The translations under genes and the position numbers were made by a program. 64,000 bases of DNA from an uncultured Flavobacteriaceae bacterium (GTDB lineage: Bacteria; Bacteroidota; Bacteroidia; Flavobacteriales; Flavobacteriaceae): assembly GCA_943842625.1 (NCBI GenBank), contig CALTCK010000008.1, forward strand, positions 110,635-174,634, in the 5' to 3' direction. The notes beneath the pieces were generated by a model, which was not told where the DNA came from, did no database searches, and saw only the letters and a list, made by a program, of their open reading frames with translations. The first letter of the stretch is position 1; each line of letters begins with the position of its first letter. Below, piece by piece: positions 45,021 to 55,210 of the stretch.

Positions 45021-45527
45021 ATGATTCGATTAGCAAAAGAGACCGAATTACTTGAAATAATATCAATAACTAAGGCTTGCACAGCACATATGATGGATCA
45101 AGGTATCTATCAATGGAATGATGATTATCCTTCAAAAAAAGCCTTTATTAAAGATATAAATAGAAAAGAGCTTTTTGTTTTGAAAATCAATAGTAAACCA
45201 ATAGGCTGTATGGTATTAACGCCTGTTATGGACCAAGAATATGAGCCTATTAATTGGATTACGGATAATAATAATAGTTTATACATACACAGATTAGCAA
45301 TACACCCAAAAGAACAAGGAAAAGGATATGCTCAAAAAATGATGGACTTTGCTGAAAATTTTGCTATCAGGAATACCTATAACTCTATAAGATTAGACAC
45401 CTTTAGTAAAAACATTAAAAATCAAAAGTTTTATGAGATTCGAGGCTTTAAAAGGCTAGGAAATATATATTTTCCAAAACAAAGTGAATTTCCTTTTTAC
45501 TGTTATGAATGGTTATGCAAAAAATAG
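45021..45527 (+). CDS. GNAT family N-acetyltransferase
   Basis: A 168-residue GCN5-related acetyltransferase. The N-terminal beta-alpha part is MIRLAKETELLEIISITKAC, and the acetyl-CoA-binding motif A is in LYIHRLAIHPKEQGKGYAQKMM, with the Q-x-x-G-x-G/A core. The C-terminal FYEIRGFKRLG is typical of the family. Substrate unknown. Its stop codon lies inside the 5' end of the MATE gene (overlap of 13-19 bases), so the two are coupled. Confidence 0.88.
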   Translation: MIRLAKETELLEIISITKACTAHMMDQGIYQWNDDYPSKKAFIKDINRKELFVLKINSKPIGCMVLTPVMDQEYEPINWITDNNNSLYIHRLAIHPKEQGKGYAQKMMDFAENFAIRNTYNSIRLDTFSKNIKNQKFYEIRGFKRLGNIYFPKQSEFPFYCYEWLCKK

Positions 45528-46867
45528 ATATTTCATTTAAAAGAATTCAGCAGTTAGCTTTGCCGGCTATTGTTGCAGGAATTGCGGAGCCTATATTATC
45601 TTCTACTGACGCAGCAGTTGTAGGAAATATCTCAGAATTTGGGACAGAATCACTTGCAGCTGTTGGAATCGTAGGATCGTTTCTTTCTACTATTATTTGG
45701 GTTTTAGCTCAAACAAGAAGTGCTATTTCGGCTATTATTTCTCAAAATTTAGGCGCAGGAAACCTAAAAAGCCTCAGATTTTTTCCAGCACAAGCGATAT
45801 TATTTAACGTGTTATTAAGTTTTATACTCTTATTTTCTACTTATTTTTTTATTGAGGAAATTTTTATATTTCTAAAAGCTGATGGAAAAATATTAACCTA
45901 CAGTAAAGACTATTACTATATTCGAATTTGGGGCTTTCCCTTAACCTTATTCACATTTGCTATTTTCGGAATATTTAGAGGACTTCAAAATACATTTTGG
46001 CCAATGATCATTGCGTCTTTTGGAGCAATTATAAATATAGTTTTAGATATTATTTTAGTCTATGGAGTAAACAATTTTGTTGACCCTATGGGGGTAAAAG
46101 GAGCTGCTTGGGCAAGTTTAATCGCCCAATTAATAATGGCAATTTTATCATTATCTCTTCTGCTCTATAAAACCAACGTTTCCTTGAGGTTAAAGCGAGC
46201 ATTACATCCCGAATTAAAACGATTAGTAACTATGAGTTTTAATTTATTTATACGGTCAATAGCGCTTAATATAGCTTTGTTATTAGCTGTACGGGAGGCA
46301 ACATCTTTAGGTAAAGAGTACATAGCTGCTCATACGATAGCAATTAATTTATGGTTGTTTTCTGCATTTTTTATAGATGGATATGGTGCTGCAGGTAATA
46401 TTCTTGGTGGTAGATTATTGGGTGCTAAAATGTATCAAGAATTATGGACACTAACCAAACGTGTTAATATTTATAACTTAATTGTTAGTTTATTATTAGT
46501 TTCAATAGGAGTATTGTTTTACAATCATTTAGGTTTAATATTTACTAAAGACACCCTGGTTTTGACGACTTTTTACAGTATTTTCTTTATTGTATTAATT
46601 TCTCAACCGTTTAACGCTTTAGGGTTTACCTTAGATGCTATATTTAAAGGTCTAGGTGAAATGAAATACCTTCGAAATATATTAGTCGCTGCTACCTTTT
46701 TTGGATTTATACCCACACTATTAATAGGAAATTATTTAGATTTAAAATTAAAAGGAATATGGGTTGCGCTGGTGGTTTGGATTGCTTTTAGGGCTATTGC
46801 TTTAATTTATAAATTTAAAGTAAAATATTATCCATTAGCAAAAAGTGAATTAGTCAACCATAAATAA
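45515..46867 (+). CDS. MATE family multidrug/cation antiporter
   Basis: A 450-residue inner-membrane protein with about 12 hydrophobic segments, of the MATE efflux family, exchanging Na+ or H+ for organic cations. Recognisable are the first segment IQQLALPAIVAGIAEPILSS with TDAAVVGN, and repeated segments of the two halves, e.g. ARSAIS/ISQNLGAGNL and AAHTIAINLW. The ATG at 45515 is preferred (MQKIDISFK); another ATG at 45509 (MVMQK) is in frame and inside the GNAT gene. Close to a GNAT gene, so a detoxification role could be guessed. Confidence 0.9.
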   Translation: MQKIDISFKRIQQLALPAIVAGIAEPILSSTDAAVVGNISEFGTESLAAVGIVGSFLSTIIWVLAQTRSAISAIISQNLGAGNLKSLRFFPAQAILFNVLLSFILLFSTYFFIEEIFIFLKADGKILTYSKDYYYIRIWGFPLTLFTFAIFGIFRGLQNTFWPMIIASFGAIINIVLDIILVYGVNNFVDPMGVKGAAWASLIAQLIMAILSLSLLLYKTNVSLRLKRALHPELKRLVTMSFNLFIRSIALNIALLLAVREATSLGKEYIAAHTIAINLWLFSAFFIDGYGAAGNILGGRLLGAKMYQELWTLTKRVNIYNLIVSLLLVSIGVLFYNHLGLIFTKDTLVLTTFYSIFFIVLISQPFNALGFTLDAIFKGLGEMKYLRNILVAATFFGFIPTLLIGNYLDLKLKGIWVALVVWIAFRAIALIYKFKVKYYPLAKSELVNHK

Positions 46868-46913
46868 ATTCTTATCATTAAAATAGTATCTTTACCCTTT
46901 ATTTTTTTAATAT

Positions 46914-47369
46914 ATGAGTAGCACTATCAGAATTACGAAACAATTTACTTTTGAAGCAGGCCACGCTTTATATGGCTATGACGGTAAATGCAAGAACTTA
47001 CATGGTCACAGTTATAAACTTTATGTAACAGTCACAGGTAAACCTATTTCAGAAACTAATCATGTTAAATTAGGCATGGTAATAGATTTTGGTGATCTAA
47101 AAAAAATAGTGAAAGATAAAATAGTAAATATATTCGATCATGCCACAGTGTTCAATAAGAATACTCCTCATATTGAATTAGCAAAAGAATTAAAAGACAG
47201 AGAGCATAATGTTATATTGGTCGATTATCAACCTACAACTGAAATGATGATAATTGATTTTGCTAATATTATCATGTCCGAATTACCATCACATGTTCAA
47301 CTTCATTCTCTGAAACTACAAGAAACAGTCAGTAGTTATGCAGAGTGGTTTGCATCTGATAATTCTTAA
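46914..47369 (+). CDS. queD: 6-carboxytetrahydropterin synthase QueD
   Basis: QueD converts dihydroneopterin triphosphate to 6-carboxytetrahydropterin, the second step toward queuosine (an eukaryote-like PTPS activity is also possible). The 151-residue protein shows the zinc ligands in FEAGHALYGY and KNLHGHSYKL, the catalytic cysteine in GKCKNLHGH, and the catalytic IFDHATVFN. Glutamate at LKLQETVSSYAEW closes the substrate site. It is followed after 22 bases by the LpxH-like gene. Confidence 0.9.
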   Translation: MSSTIRITKQFTFEAGHALYGYDGKCKNLHGHSYKLYVTVTGKPISETNHVKLGMVIDFGDLKKIVKDKIVNIFDHATVFNKNTPHIELAKELKDREHNVILVDYQPTTEMMIIDFANIIMSELPSHVQLHSLKLQETVSSYAEWFASDNS

Positions 47370-47391
47370 TTACATTCGTTATATTTAACCC

Positions 47392-48144
47392 ATGCAAATT
47401 CCAAAAGGAAAAAAAATATATTTTTCAAGTGATAATCATTTAGGAGCTCCAACTAACGAAGCAAGTTTGCCACGTGAAAAAAAATTTGTAAAGTGGTTAG
47501 ACGAAATAAAAAAAGATGCAGCAGCTATCTTTTTATTGGGAGATTTATTTGATTTTTGGTTTGAATATAAGACGGTAGTACCAAAAGGATTTGTAAGAAC
47601 CCTAGGAAAACTTGCTGAAATATCTGATAGCGGAATACCTATTTATTTTTTTGTGGGAAATCATGACCTTTGGATGAATGATTATTTTGAAAAAGAATTA
47701 AATATTCCAACTTACCGTGATACAAAAGAATTCTCTTTTAACGGGAAGTCTTTTTTAATTGGTCATGGAGACGGGAAAGGGCCTTACGACATGGGTTACA
47801 AAAGAATGAAAAAAATCTTTATGTATCCATTTTCAAAATGGATTTATCGTTGGTTGCATCCAGACATAGGTGTTAGAATAGCTCGGCATTTATCAGTGAA
47901 AAATAAATTAATATCTGGAACTGAAGACAAAAAATATTTGGGAGATGACAAAGAATGGTTAGCCTTATACGCTAAAAGAAAATTAGAAACGAAACACTTT
48001 GATTATTTTATATTTGGCCACAGACATTTGCCTATGGAAATTAAAGTTGGCGATAGTTCAACCTATTATAATCTAGGCGATTGGATAAACCATTATACTT
48101 ATGGTGTATTTGATGGGTCAGATTTTTCCCTCAAAAAATATTAA
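47392..48144 (+). CDS. UDP-2,3-diacylglucosamine diphosphatase-like metallophosphoesterase
   Basis: A 250-residue calcineurin-type metallophosphoesterase. Metal motifs: FSSDNHLGAP, LGDLFDFWFEY, GNHDLWM and FGHRHLP. The layout is that of LpxH, which removes UMP in lipid A synthesis and is found in flavobacterial genomes, but the second metal motif reads GNHD rather than LpxH's usual GNRD. I therefore call it LpxH-like with some doubt. It is peripheral to the inner membrane if it acts in lipid A. It precedes a saccharopine-dehydrogenase-like gene. Confidence 0.75.
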   Translation: MQIPKGKKIYFSSDNHLGAPTNEASLPREKKFVKWLDEIKKDAAAIFLLGDLFDFWFEYKTVVPKGFVRTLGKLAEISDSGIPIYFFVGNHDLWMNDYFEKELNIPTYRDTKEFSFNGKSFLIGHGDGKGPYDMGYKRMKKIFMYPFSKWIYRWLHPDIGVRIARHLSVKNKLISGTEDKKYLGDDKEWLALYAKRKLETKHFDYFIFGHRHLPMEIKVGDSSTYYNLGDWINHYTYGVFDGSDFSLKKY

Positions 48145-48161
48145 ATGATAGAAAATCAATA

Positions 48162-48260
48162 TTATAATCTCTCTGAAATGCCGTGGATTCTTATTCCTGG
48201 ATTATAACTTCTTCGTAATTTAATCACCTCTTCAGTAACCGAATAGTTGCTAATTATCAA
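48162..48260 (-). other. short coding-like frame in the LpxH-like to saccharopine gap
   Basis: The 143-base gap contains a minus-strand 32-codon frame starting with TTG at 48260 and ending at TAA (48162-48164). Its translation contains EEVIKLRRSYNPGIRIHGI, which looks like coding sequence rather than random. It has no ATG, no promoter motif and no recognised family. It may be a remnant of a gene, a small protein, or chance. Confidence 0.15.
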
Positions 48261-48287
48261 ATTTAATTTTTACTAATTTATTAATTT

Positions 48288-49430
48288 ATGAAAAACATCA
48301 TTGTTTTAGGAGCTGGCATGGTAGGGAGTGCTATTGCAATTGACCTGTCAAAAAAACACAACGTAAGCCTTACAGATTTAAACCCAGATGCGTTAATAAA
48401 AGCCTGTCAAAAATGCAGTAATCTTGAAACCTTTTTACTAGATGTCACCAAGAAATCAATCCTACAAAAAACTATTAAGGATTTTGATCTAGTAGTTTGT
48501 GCTGTCCCAGGATTTCTGGGGTTTGAAACTCTTAAGTCAATTATTGAAGCTGAGATGAATGTTGTTGACATATCCTTCTTTTCAGAAAACTCATTAGAAT
48601 TAGACACAATAGCAAAAGAAAAAAACATAACAGCTATTGTAGATTGTGGTGTCGCTCCAGGTATGGATAATATTATTTTAGGGCATTATAATGAGAAAAT
48701 GAAGCTAACGGATTTTGAATGTTTAGTAGGGGGACTACCCAAAGTAAAAAAATGGCCCTTTTGTTATAAGGCTCCCTTTTCTCCGGTAGACGTTATTGAG
48801 GAATATACGCGTCCAGCGCGATATATTGAGAATGGAAAAATGATTACTAGAGAAGCGCTTACAGATTGTGAATATATAGAATTTGAAGGTGTTGGCACTT
48901 TAGAGTCTTTTAATTCAGACGGCTTGCGATCTATAATGTTTACCATGCCTCATATTAAAAATATGAAAGAGAAAACCTTGAGATATCCTGGACACGTAGA
49001 ATATGTTCAGGTATTGAAGCAAAGTGGTTTTTTTGACACTACCGAAATAGAGATTAATGGTAATAAAGTGTCACCATTAGAGGTGACAAGTAAAGTATTA
49101 TTTAATGAATGGAAGTTAGGCGATACCGAGGAAGAAATTACGGTGATGCGAATAACGCTAAAAGGAGAGAATTTAGCAGGAAAAACTGAAGAGGTTGTCT
49201 ATACATTACACGATCAATATTGTAGAGAAACAAATACTTCTTCAATGGCGCGTACAACAGGTTATACCGCTGCAGCTGCAGCCAATATTCTTTTAGAAAA
49301 CAAGTTTTCAGAGAAAGGAGTTTTTCCTCCAGAATTAGTTGGTAAACATGAAGTTTGTTTTTTTTATTTTCTTAGTTACTTAGAACAAAGAAATATAATT
49401 TATCAAAAAAAGTCTAAAATACTTGAATAG
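48288..49430 (+). CDS. saccharopine dehydrogenase family oxidoreductase
   Basis: A 380-residue oxidoreductase with an N-terminal Rossmann domain (IIVLGAGMVGSAIAIDLS), the AVPGFLG and DCGVAPGMDNII motifs and a C-terminal domain with GLPKVKKWPFCYKAPFSP and MARTTGYTAAAAANILL. This matches saccharopine dehydrogenase/LysDH-like enzymes used in lysine breakdown or diaminopimelate/spermidine-type metabolism. The exact substrate is not visible. Stands alone between the gap relic and the ABC ATPase. Confidence 0.83.
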   Translation: MKNIIVLGAGMVGSAIAIDLSKKHNVSLTDLNPDALIKACQKCSNLETFLLDVTKKSILQKTIKDFDLVVCAVPGFLGFETLKSIIEAEMNVVDISFFSENSLELDTIAKEKNITAIVDCGVAPGMDNIILGHYNEKMKLTDFECLVGGLPKVKKWPFCYKAPFSPVDVIEEYTRPARYIENGKMITREALTDCEYIEFEGVGTLESFNSDGLRSIMFTMPHIKNMKEKTLRYPGHVEYVQVLKQSGFFDTTEIEINGNKVSPLEVTSKVLFNEWKLGDTEEEITVMRITLKGENLAGKTEEVVYTLHDQYCRETNTSSMARTTGYTAAAAANILLENKFSEKGVFPPELVGKHEVCFFYFLSYLEQRNIIYQKKSKILE

Positions 49431-49481
49431 TTTTTTATCAAAAAAATCCAGTTCAAGCTATTTACTATTTATATTTGATTA

Positions 49482-51170
49482 ATGAATAAAGTCTTATTAC
49501 TTAACGTTAAAAATTTATCTATTTCTTTTGGAAACACAAAAAATAGTGTTGAGGCAGTGCATTCTATTTCTTTTCATATTAACAGAAATGAAATACTTGG
49601 CGTTGTAGGGGAGTCTGGCTCGGGAAAGTCAGTGACTGCGATGACAATTTTAGGTCTATTATCGAAAAAAGAATCTTTAGTAAGTGGTGAATTGCTATTT
49701 GAGGGGCAAGATTTATTGAAGCAAACCAATGAACACATAAGAAAGTTAAGAGGAAGCAAAATTGCTATGATATTTCAGGAGCCAATGACCGCATTGAATC
49801 CTTCTATAACCTGTGGGGAACAAGTTTCAGAGATTATTAGATTATACTTAAAACATCCTAAATCAAAAATAAAAAAAGAAGTTATTACATTACTTAAGAA
49901 AGTAAAACTTCCACGTCCTGACGAGATTTACAGTAGCTATCCACATCAAATAAGTGGAGGGCAAATGCAACGAGTAATGATTGCTATGGCGATAGCTTGT
50001 AAGCCAAAATTATTAATTGCTGATGAACCTACAACTGCTCTTGACGTAACGGTTCAAAAAGAAATTATAGCTCTTCTAAAAGAAATTCAAAAAGAGACAG
50101 AAATGAGTTTACTTTTTATATCTCATGATTTAGGCTTGGTTTCACAAATTGCTGATCGAACACTAGTTATGTATCAAGGCAATATTGTTGAAGAAGGTAC
50201 TGTACACGAAATCTTTAAAGCTCCAAAAAAAGCATATACAAAAGCTTTAATGTCTTCTCGACCAGGATTGAAAGGCAGATTAAAAGTGTTGCCAACAATT
50301 ACCTTATTAGCTAAAAAAGAGTTTACCCCTATTGAAATAACACCACAGGAAAGAGCATTTAAACATAAAAATATATACACCAAAACACCTATTTTAGAAA
50401 TTTTAAACATAAAAAAAGAATATTATTCTGATGTTGGATTTTTAAATAAAAAGAAAATAGTTAAAGCCATTGACGATATAAGTTTTAAAGTTTTTGAAGG
50501 AGAAACCCTAGGATTAGTTGGAGAATCTGGATGTGGAAAATCAACATTAGGTAGGGTTATTTTACAACTGGACAAATCAACAAGTGGAAGTATCAAATAC
50601 AAGGGCAAAGAGCTCACGACTTTATCGTCAAAAGAATTGAGAAAACTTAGAAAAGATATTCAGCTGATTTTTCAGGATCCTTATTCATCACTTAATCCAA
50701 GGATGTTAATAGGAGAAACAATCATGGAACCTATGAAAGTTCACCAAATAGGTAAAAATGATAGGGAAAGAAAAAATAAGGTTATAAGTATTTTAAAAAG
50801 TGTAGAGTTGGATGCTAGTTTTTTTAATAGATATCCACATGAATTATCTGGAGGACAAAGACAACGAGTTGGTATTGCAAGAACCATTGCGATGGAACCA
50901 AAGCTGATTGTATGTGATGAATCTGTATCTGCTTTAGACATATCTGTTCAAGCTCAAGTACTTAATTTATTAAATGAATTAAAAGAAGTTTATGGGTTCA
51001 CTTACATTTTTATATCTCATGATTTAGCTGTTGTTAAGTTTATGGCGGATCAATTGTTGGTTATGAAAGATGGAAAGATTGAGGAAATTGGTGATGCTGA
51101 CGAAATTTACGCAAACCCTAACAAAGAATATACTCAAAAATTAATTGAATCTATCCCAAAGGGAATTTGA
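49482..51170 (+). CDS. double ABC ATPase, oligopeptide/dipeptide type
   Basis: A 562-residue protein with two complete ATP-binding domains, like a fusion of DppD and DppF. Domain 1: Walker A GESGSGKS (43-50), signature ISGGQMQRV and LLIADEPTTALDVT. Domain 2: Walker A GESGCGKS, signature LSGGQRQRV and LIVCDESVSALDIS. The C-terminal end of domain 1 carries the oligopeptide-binding-type tail (ALMSSRPGLKGR). The peptide permeases and binding protein are not adjacent, so this ATPase is an orphan here. It meets the convergent scoB gene after 21 bases. Confidence 0.93.
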   Translation: MNKVLLLNVKNLSISFGNTKNSVEAVHSISFHINRNEILGVVGESGSGKSVTAMTILGLLSKKESLVSGELLFEGQDLLKQTNEHIRKLRGSKIAMIFQEPMTALNPSITCGEQVSEIIRLYLKHPKSKIKKEVITLLKKVKLPRPDEIYSSYPHQISGGQMQRVMIAMAIACKPKLLIADEPTTALDVTVQKEIIALLKEIQKETEMSLLFISHDLGLVSQIADRTLVMYQGNIVEEGTVHEIFKAPKKAYTKALMSSRPGLKGRLKVLPTITLLAKKEFTPIEITPQERAFKHKNIYTKTPILEILNIKKEYYSDVGFLNKKKIVKAIDDISFKVFEGETLGLVGESGCGKSTLGRVILQLDKSTSGSIKYKGKELTTLSSKELRKLRKDIQLIFQDPYSSLNPRMLIGETIMEPMKVHQIGKNDRERKNKVISILKSVELDASFFNRYPHELSGGQRQRVGIARTIAMEPKLIVCDESVSALDISVQAQVLNLLNELKEVYGFTYIFISHDLAVVKFMADQLLVMKDGKIEEIGDADEIYANPNKEYTQKLIESIPKGI

Positions 51171-51191
51171 AATTTATTTTTTAACTTATGG

Positions 51192-51848
51192 TTAAAACTT
51201 TATTTCTGGGATGTCTCCTTCAATGATTAGGTTTCCTTCTGTAGCTTTTTTAATTTCTTCGATACTCACACCAGGTGCTCTTTCTAAAAGATGGAAGGAA
51301 TTGTTGACAATTTCAAGCACTGCAAGATTGCTTACTATTTTTTTCACACAGTTAACACCTGTCAAGGGTAAACTACATTTTTTTAATAATTTAGAATCGC
51401 CAGCTCTGTTTGTATGCATCATTGCTACAATAATATTTTCTGCAGAAGCAACTAAGTCCATAGCTCCTCCCATTCCTTTTACCATTTTCCCAGGAATTTT
51501 CCAATTAGCGATATCACCATTTTGAGATACTTCCATCGCACCAAGAATCGTTAAGTCAATATGTTGCCCTCTAATCATTGAAAAACTCATAGCTGAATCA
51601 AAAAAAGAAGCACCGGGTAATGCCGTAATTGTTTGTTTACCTGCATTAATTAAATCTGGGTCTTCATCACCTTCAAAAGGGAAAGGCCCCATGCCTAAAA
51701 CACCATTTTCACTTTGAAAATCTACTTCGATATCTTTTCTCACAAAATTTGCCACTAAAGTTGGAATCCCTATTCCTAAATTTACGTAGTAACCGTCCTT
51801 AACCTCTTTTGCTATTCTTTGAGCTATTTGTTCTTTACTTAATGCCAT
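51192..51848 (-). CDS. scoB: 3-oxoacid CoA-transferase subunit B
   Basis: Second subunit of succinyl-CoA:3-oxoacid (acetoacetate) CoA-transferase. The 218 residues show NLGIGIPTLVANFV and the catalytic glutamate in SENGVLGMGPFPFEGDEDP, and GGAMDLVASAENIIVAM. The start codon overlaps the last base of scoA (TAATG). Substrate pair acetoacetate/succinate is the usual one; other short 3-oxoacids are possible. Confidence 0.92.
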   Translation of the reverse strand: MALSKEQIAQRIAKEVKDGYYVNLGIGIPTLVANFVRKDIEVDFQSENGVLGMGPFPFEGDEDPDLINAGKQTITALPGASFFDSAMSFSMIRGQHIDLTILGAMEVSQNGDIANWKIPGKMVKGMGGAMDLVASAENIIVAMMHTNRAGDSKLLKKCSLPLTGVNCVKKIVSNLAVLEIVNNSFHLLERAPGVSIEEIKKATEGNLIIEGDIPEIKF

Positions 51849-52549
51849 TAAATTCTCTTTCTTACCGTTAATTGTTCAATACGTTTTTCATAGTTATTCC
51901 CTTGAAATATTCTTTGAATAAAAATCCCAGGAATATGAATTTGATTGGGGTCAAAAGACCCAACAGGAACCAACTCTTCCACTTCAGCAACTGTAATTTT
52001 TGCAGCCCCACACATATTTGGGTTAAAGTTGCGCGCACTTCCTTTAAAAATTAAATTACCAGCAGCGTCCCCTTTCCAAGCTTTTACAAATGCGAAATCA
52101 GCGTTAAAAGCGTATTCTAATAGGTGCATTTTTCCATTAAATGCTCTACTTTCTTTGTCCTGTGCAACTTCAGTACCATAGCCTGCGGGAGTATAAAAAG
52201 CAGGAATTCCACTTTGGGCAGCTCTACAACGCTGAGCCAAAGTACCTTGAGGAATTAATTCAACTTCTAATTCTCCACTTAGCATTTGCCGCTCAAACTC
52301 TGCATTCTCTCCAACATAAGACGAAATCATTTTTCGAATTTGTTTTTTCTGGAGTAATAACCCTAATCCAAACTCGTCCACTCCTGCATTATTAGATATG
52401 CAAGTAACCTCTTTTACATTTAATCGTACCAGTTCTGCAATAGTGTTTTCCGGAATTCCGCTTAATCCAAATCCTCCTAACATAAATGTCATTCCATCTT
52501 TTACACCTCGGCAAGCCTCTTGAACATCTGGTACAGTTTTATTAATCAT
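51848..52549 (-). CDS. scoA: 3-oxoacid CoA-transferase subunit A
   Basis: First subunit of the CoA-transferase. The 233-residue protein starts [20 protein letters not shown], and has the CoA-binding [17 protein letters not shown] motif and [24 protein letters not shown] in short pieces. It is coupled to scoB by a 1-base overlap, and 10 bases after the DUF3784 gene, so it belongs to the ricT-gldH-PBP1A run. Confidence 0.92.
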   Translation of the reverse strand: MINKTVPDVQEACRGVKDGMTFMLGGFGLSGIPENTIAELVRLNVKEVTCISNNAGVDEFGLGLLLQKKQIRKMISSYVGENAEFERQMLSGELEVELIPQGTLAQRCRAAQSGIPAFYTPAGYGTEVAQDKESRAFNGKMHLLEYAFNADFAFVKAWKGDAAGNLIFKGSARNFNPNMCGAAKITVAEVEELVPVGSFDPNQIHIPGIFIQRIFQGNNYEKRIEQLTVRKRI

Positions 52550-52559
52550 AGCTACAATT

Positions 52560-52862
52560 TTATTTTTTATATTTTTTTGAGTTAGATTTTAATAACAAGT
52601 AAGGAATTCCAGTAGCCATAGCTATGCAAAAAGAATAATTCACTAAATTTTCATTTTTAGTTAAGTCTCCAATAAGAGCTCCTGATATTATCATGAAAGC
52701 CATTACGAACATAACATTTCTGAAAACAGTTGCTATTCTTTCAATATCATATTTTTCTTTTTCCTCTTTTGACATGGTGTTGTAACCAGCTATGAGGAAA
52801 TACATTTTTCCATATTTTATAAAAATTCCAAAAACAATAAATAAAATGGCAGTTATTAACAT
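52560..52862 (-). CDS. DUF3784 family small membrane protein
   Basis: A 100-residue inner-membrane protein with about three hydrophobic segments (1-13, 48-64, 72-90) and the family motif [14 protein letters not shown], which I recognise as DUF3784. Function unknown. It lies between PBP1A and scoA on the same strand, gaps 35 and 10 bases, so it is likely co-transcribed. Confidence 0.8.
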   Translation of the reverse strand: MLITAILFIVFGIFIKYGKMYFLIAGYNTMSKEEKEKYDIERIATVFRNVMFVMAFMIISGALIGDLTKNENLVNYSFCIAMATGIPYLLLKSNSKKYKK

Positions 52863-52897
52863 ATTTTTTAAATTATTAAAGGCCTGTTTGACTTAAG

Positions 52898-55207
52898 TTA
52901 AAACTCATCTGGATATTCGTTTTCTATTACTTGTTGATTTTCTTTCCATTTTTCACAGTCCGTCTCAATGGACAGAAACTCTGGAACCGAAAAGTCTTCT
53001 TTTGAAATTTCTAAAGTTTCATTGTTATAGCAATCTCTCATATAATTTGCCCAAATGGGAAGTGCCATGGAAGCTCCCTGTCCATAGGCGATTGTAGAAA
53101 AATGAGTGGAACGATCTTCACCTCCTACCCATACTCCAGTTGCTAAATTTGGAACAACCCCCATGAACCATCCATCACTTTGATTTTGTGTAGTTCCTGT
53201 TTTTCCTGCAATAGAATTTGTAAATTTCCAAGGATATCCAGTAATAATATCCTTATAAACGGGAAGGTTCGATGCCCAGTCTGATCTTAATCGTTGACCA
53301 GATCCTGATTGCGTAACACCTTCCATTAAACTAATAGTGACATAGGCTGCTTCTTCACTAAGGACATCTCTAGTTTCTGGTACATGCTGATATAAAACAG
53401 TGCCATTTTTATCTTCAATTTTAGTAATTAATGAGGGCTTAATATAAACTCCTTTGTTAGCAAATGTACTGTATGCACCTACCATTTCATATAAGGAAAC
53501 ATCAGGAGTTCCTAATGCAATAGAGGGGACTTCTAATATTTTTTTTGTATCAACTCCCATTTTTCTTACTAAATTTAGCACAGGTTTTGGTCCAACTCTA
53601 TCGATAAGTCTTGCGGTAACCGTATTAATAGATTGAGCCAAAGCAGCTTTTAAAGTCAACATTCCTCCATATTTGTCACTTGAATTTTTTGGGGTCCAAG
53701 GCTCATTTAAGCCATATTTTCCAACTTCAATTGTGTGCAAAGTGTTAGGTAAGGTATCACATGGTGACATATGCATTTGATCAATTACGGTTGCATATAC
53801 AAAGGGCTTGAAAGTAGAACCAATTTGACGTTTTCCTTTTCTAACCATGTCATATTTAAAATATTTATAATTGATTCCTCCTACCCAAGCTTTGACTTCA
53901 CCTGTTTGAGGTGTCATAGACATTAATGAGGCTTGAAGAATTGACTTGTGATACCTGATAGAATCCATGGGAGTCATTAAAGTATCTATATCACCACTCC
54001 AGGCAAAAATTCGCATGTTGGTTTTTTTATAAAAACTTGCCTTAATTTCTTTTTCAGGTTTTCCTAGCTTTTTCATTTCTCTCCAGCGATCACTTCTTTT
54101 CATTGCAGATTTTAGAATAAAATCAACTTCTTCATTTGTGACTTCTCTAAATGGTGCTAAGTCATTATTTCTGTTTTGTTTGTCAAATTCATTTTGAACA
54201 TTTTGCATATGGTTGTCAACAGCACTCTCAGCATATCTTTGCATTTTAGAATCAATTGTGGTGTAGATTTTTAATCCATCACTATAAATATTGTATTCTG
54301 TGCCATCTGCTTTTAATTTTTTTTTACTCCAATCATGCATGAAATTTCGAGTGTACTCCCTGAAGTAGGTAGCAATCCCCTTATCATGCCCTTGAGGAGT
54401 AAATTTGATTTCTAATTCAGTATTTTGAATAGAATCTTTAACACTCTCCGAGATAAATTTATATTTTGCCATTTGGCTTAAAACAACATTTCTTCTGTTT
54501 TTTACCCCGACTGGATTCCGAACGGGGTTATATAACGATGAATTTTTAAACATTCCTACAAGAATTGCAGACTCTGAGATGGTAAGGTCTCTTGGAGCCT
54601 TATCAAAATAAATATGAGCAGCAGACTCAATACCTATCGCTTGATTTAAAAAATCATATTCATTAAAATACATTGTTATAATCTCTTCCTTCGTATAACG
54701 TTCCTCAAGTCTAATCGCGATTACCCATTCTTTAGATTTTTGAAGAATTCTTGCCATTATGTTTTTTGAAGCATTTTCAGTAAAAAATAATTTTGCTAAT
54801 TGTTGGGTAATTGTACTAGCGCCCCCTTTACTCCCAAGAAAAGCAATCGCTCTTAGGGTCCCTCTTGCATCAATTCCAGAATGATTATAAAAACGAACAT
54901 CTTCAGTTGCAATCAATGCATTTATGAGATGCTCAGGTAATTCTTTAAAATTCACCGGAGTTCTATTTTCTTTATAAAATTTTCCTATGGTTGTACCGTC
55001 GATAGTGATGATTTCAGTAGCAAGATTTTTTTCGGGGTTTTCTAAACTTGTTTCATCTGGTAATTTTCCGAAAAATCCCCAAGAGGCCAGAAGAAATATA
55101 AAAAAAATAATAAAAAGGCCAACACCAAAAAATCCCCAAAACATTTTAATATTTCGATATTGAGTTTTTGGTTTTCTTTTCTTTTTTATTGTTTTTCGCT
55201 TAGTCAT
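52898..55207 (-). CDS. class A penicillin-binding protein (PBP1A-like)
   Basis: A bifunctional peptidoglycan glycosyltransferase/transpeptidase at the inner membrane, 769 residues. It has a cytoplasmic lysine-rich N-terminus, TM helix at about 24-47, the GT51 motifs ATEDVRFYNHSGIDARGT and GGASTITQQLAKLFF, and the transpeptidase motifs GSTFKPF (Ser-x-x-Lys), SIN and KTGTTQ. It is the third gene of ricT-gldH-PBP1A and starts 3 bases after gldH's stop. Confidence 0.95.
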   Translation of the reverse strand: MTKRKTIKKKRKPKTQYRNIKMFWGFFGVGLFIIFFIFLLASWGFFGKLPDETSLENPEKNLATEIITIDGTTIGKFYKENRTPVNFKELPEHLINALIATEDVRFYNHSGIDARGTLRAIAFLGSKGGASTITQQLAKLFFTENASKNIMARILQKSKEWVIAIRLEERYTKEEIITMYFNEYDFLNQAIGIESAAHIYFDKAPRDLTISESAILVGMFKNSSLYNPVRNPVGVKNRRNVVLSQMAKYKFISESVKDSIQNTELEIKFTPQGHDKGIATYFREYTRNFMHDWSKKKLKADGTEYNIYSDGLKIYTTIDSKMQRYAESAVDNHMQNVQNEFDKQNRNNDLAPFREVTNEEVDFILKSAMKRSDRWREMKKLGKPEKEIKASFYKKTNMRIFAWSGDIDTLMTPMDSIRYHKSILQASLMSMTPQTGEVKAWVGGINYKYFKYDMVRKGKRQIGSTFKPFVYATVIDQMHMSPCDTLPNTLHTIEVGKYGLNEPWTPKNSSDKYGGMLTLKAALAQSINTVTARLIDRVGPKPVLNLVRKMGVDTKKILEVPSIALGTPDVSLYEMVGAYSTFANKGVYIKPSLITKIEDKNGTVLYQHVPETRDVLSEEAAYVTISLMEGVTQSGSGQRLRSDWASNLPVYKDIITGYPWKFTNSIAGKTGTTQNQSDGWFMGVVPNLATGVWVGGEDRSTHFSTIAYGQGASMALPIWANYMRDCYNNETLEISKEDFSVPEFLSIETDCEKWKENQQVIENEYPDEF

Positions 55208-55210
55208 AAA

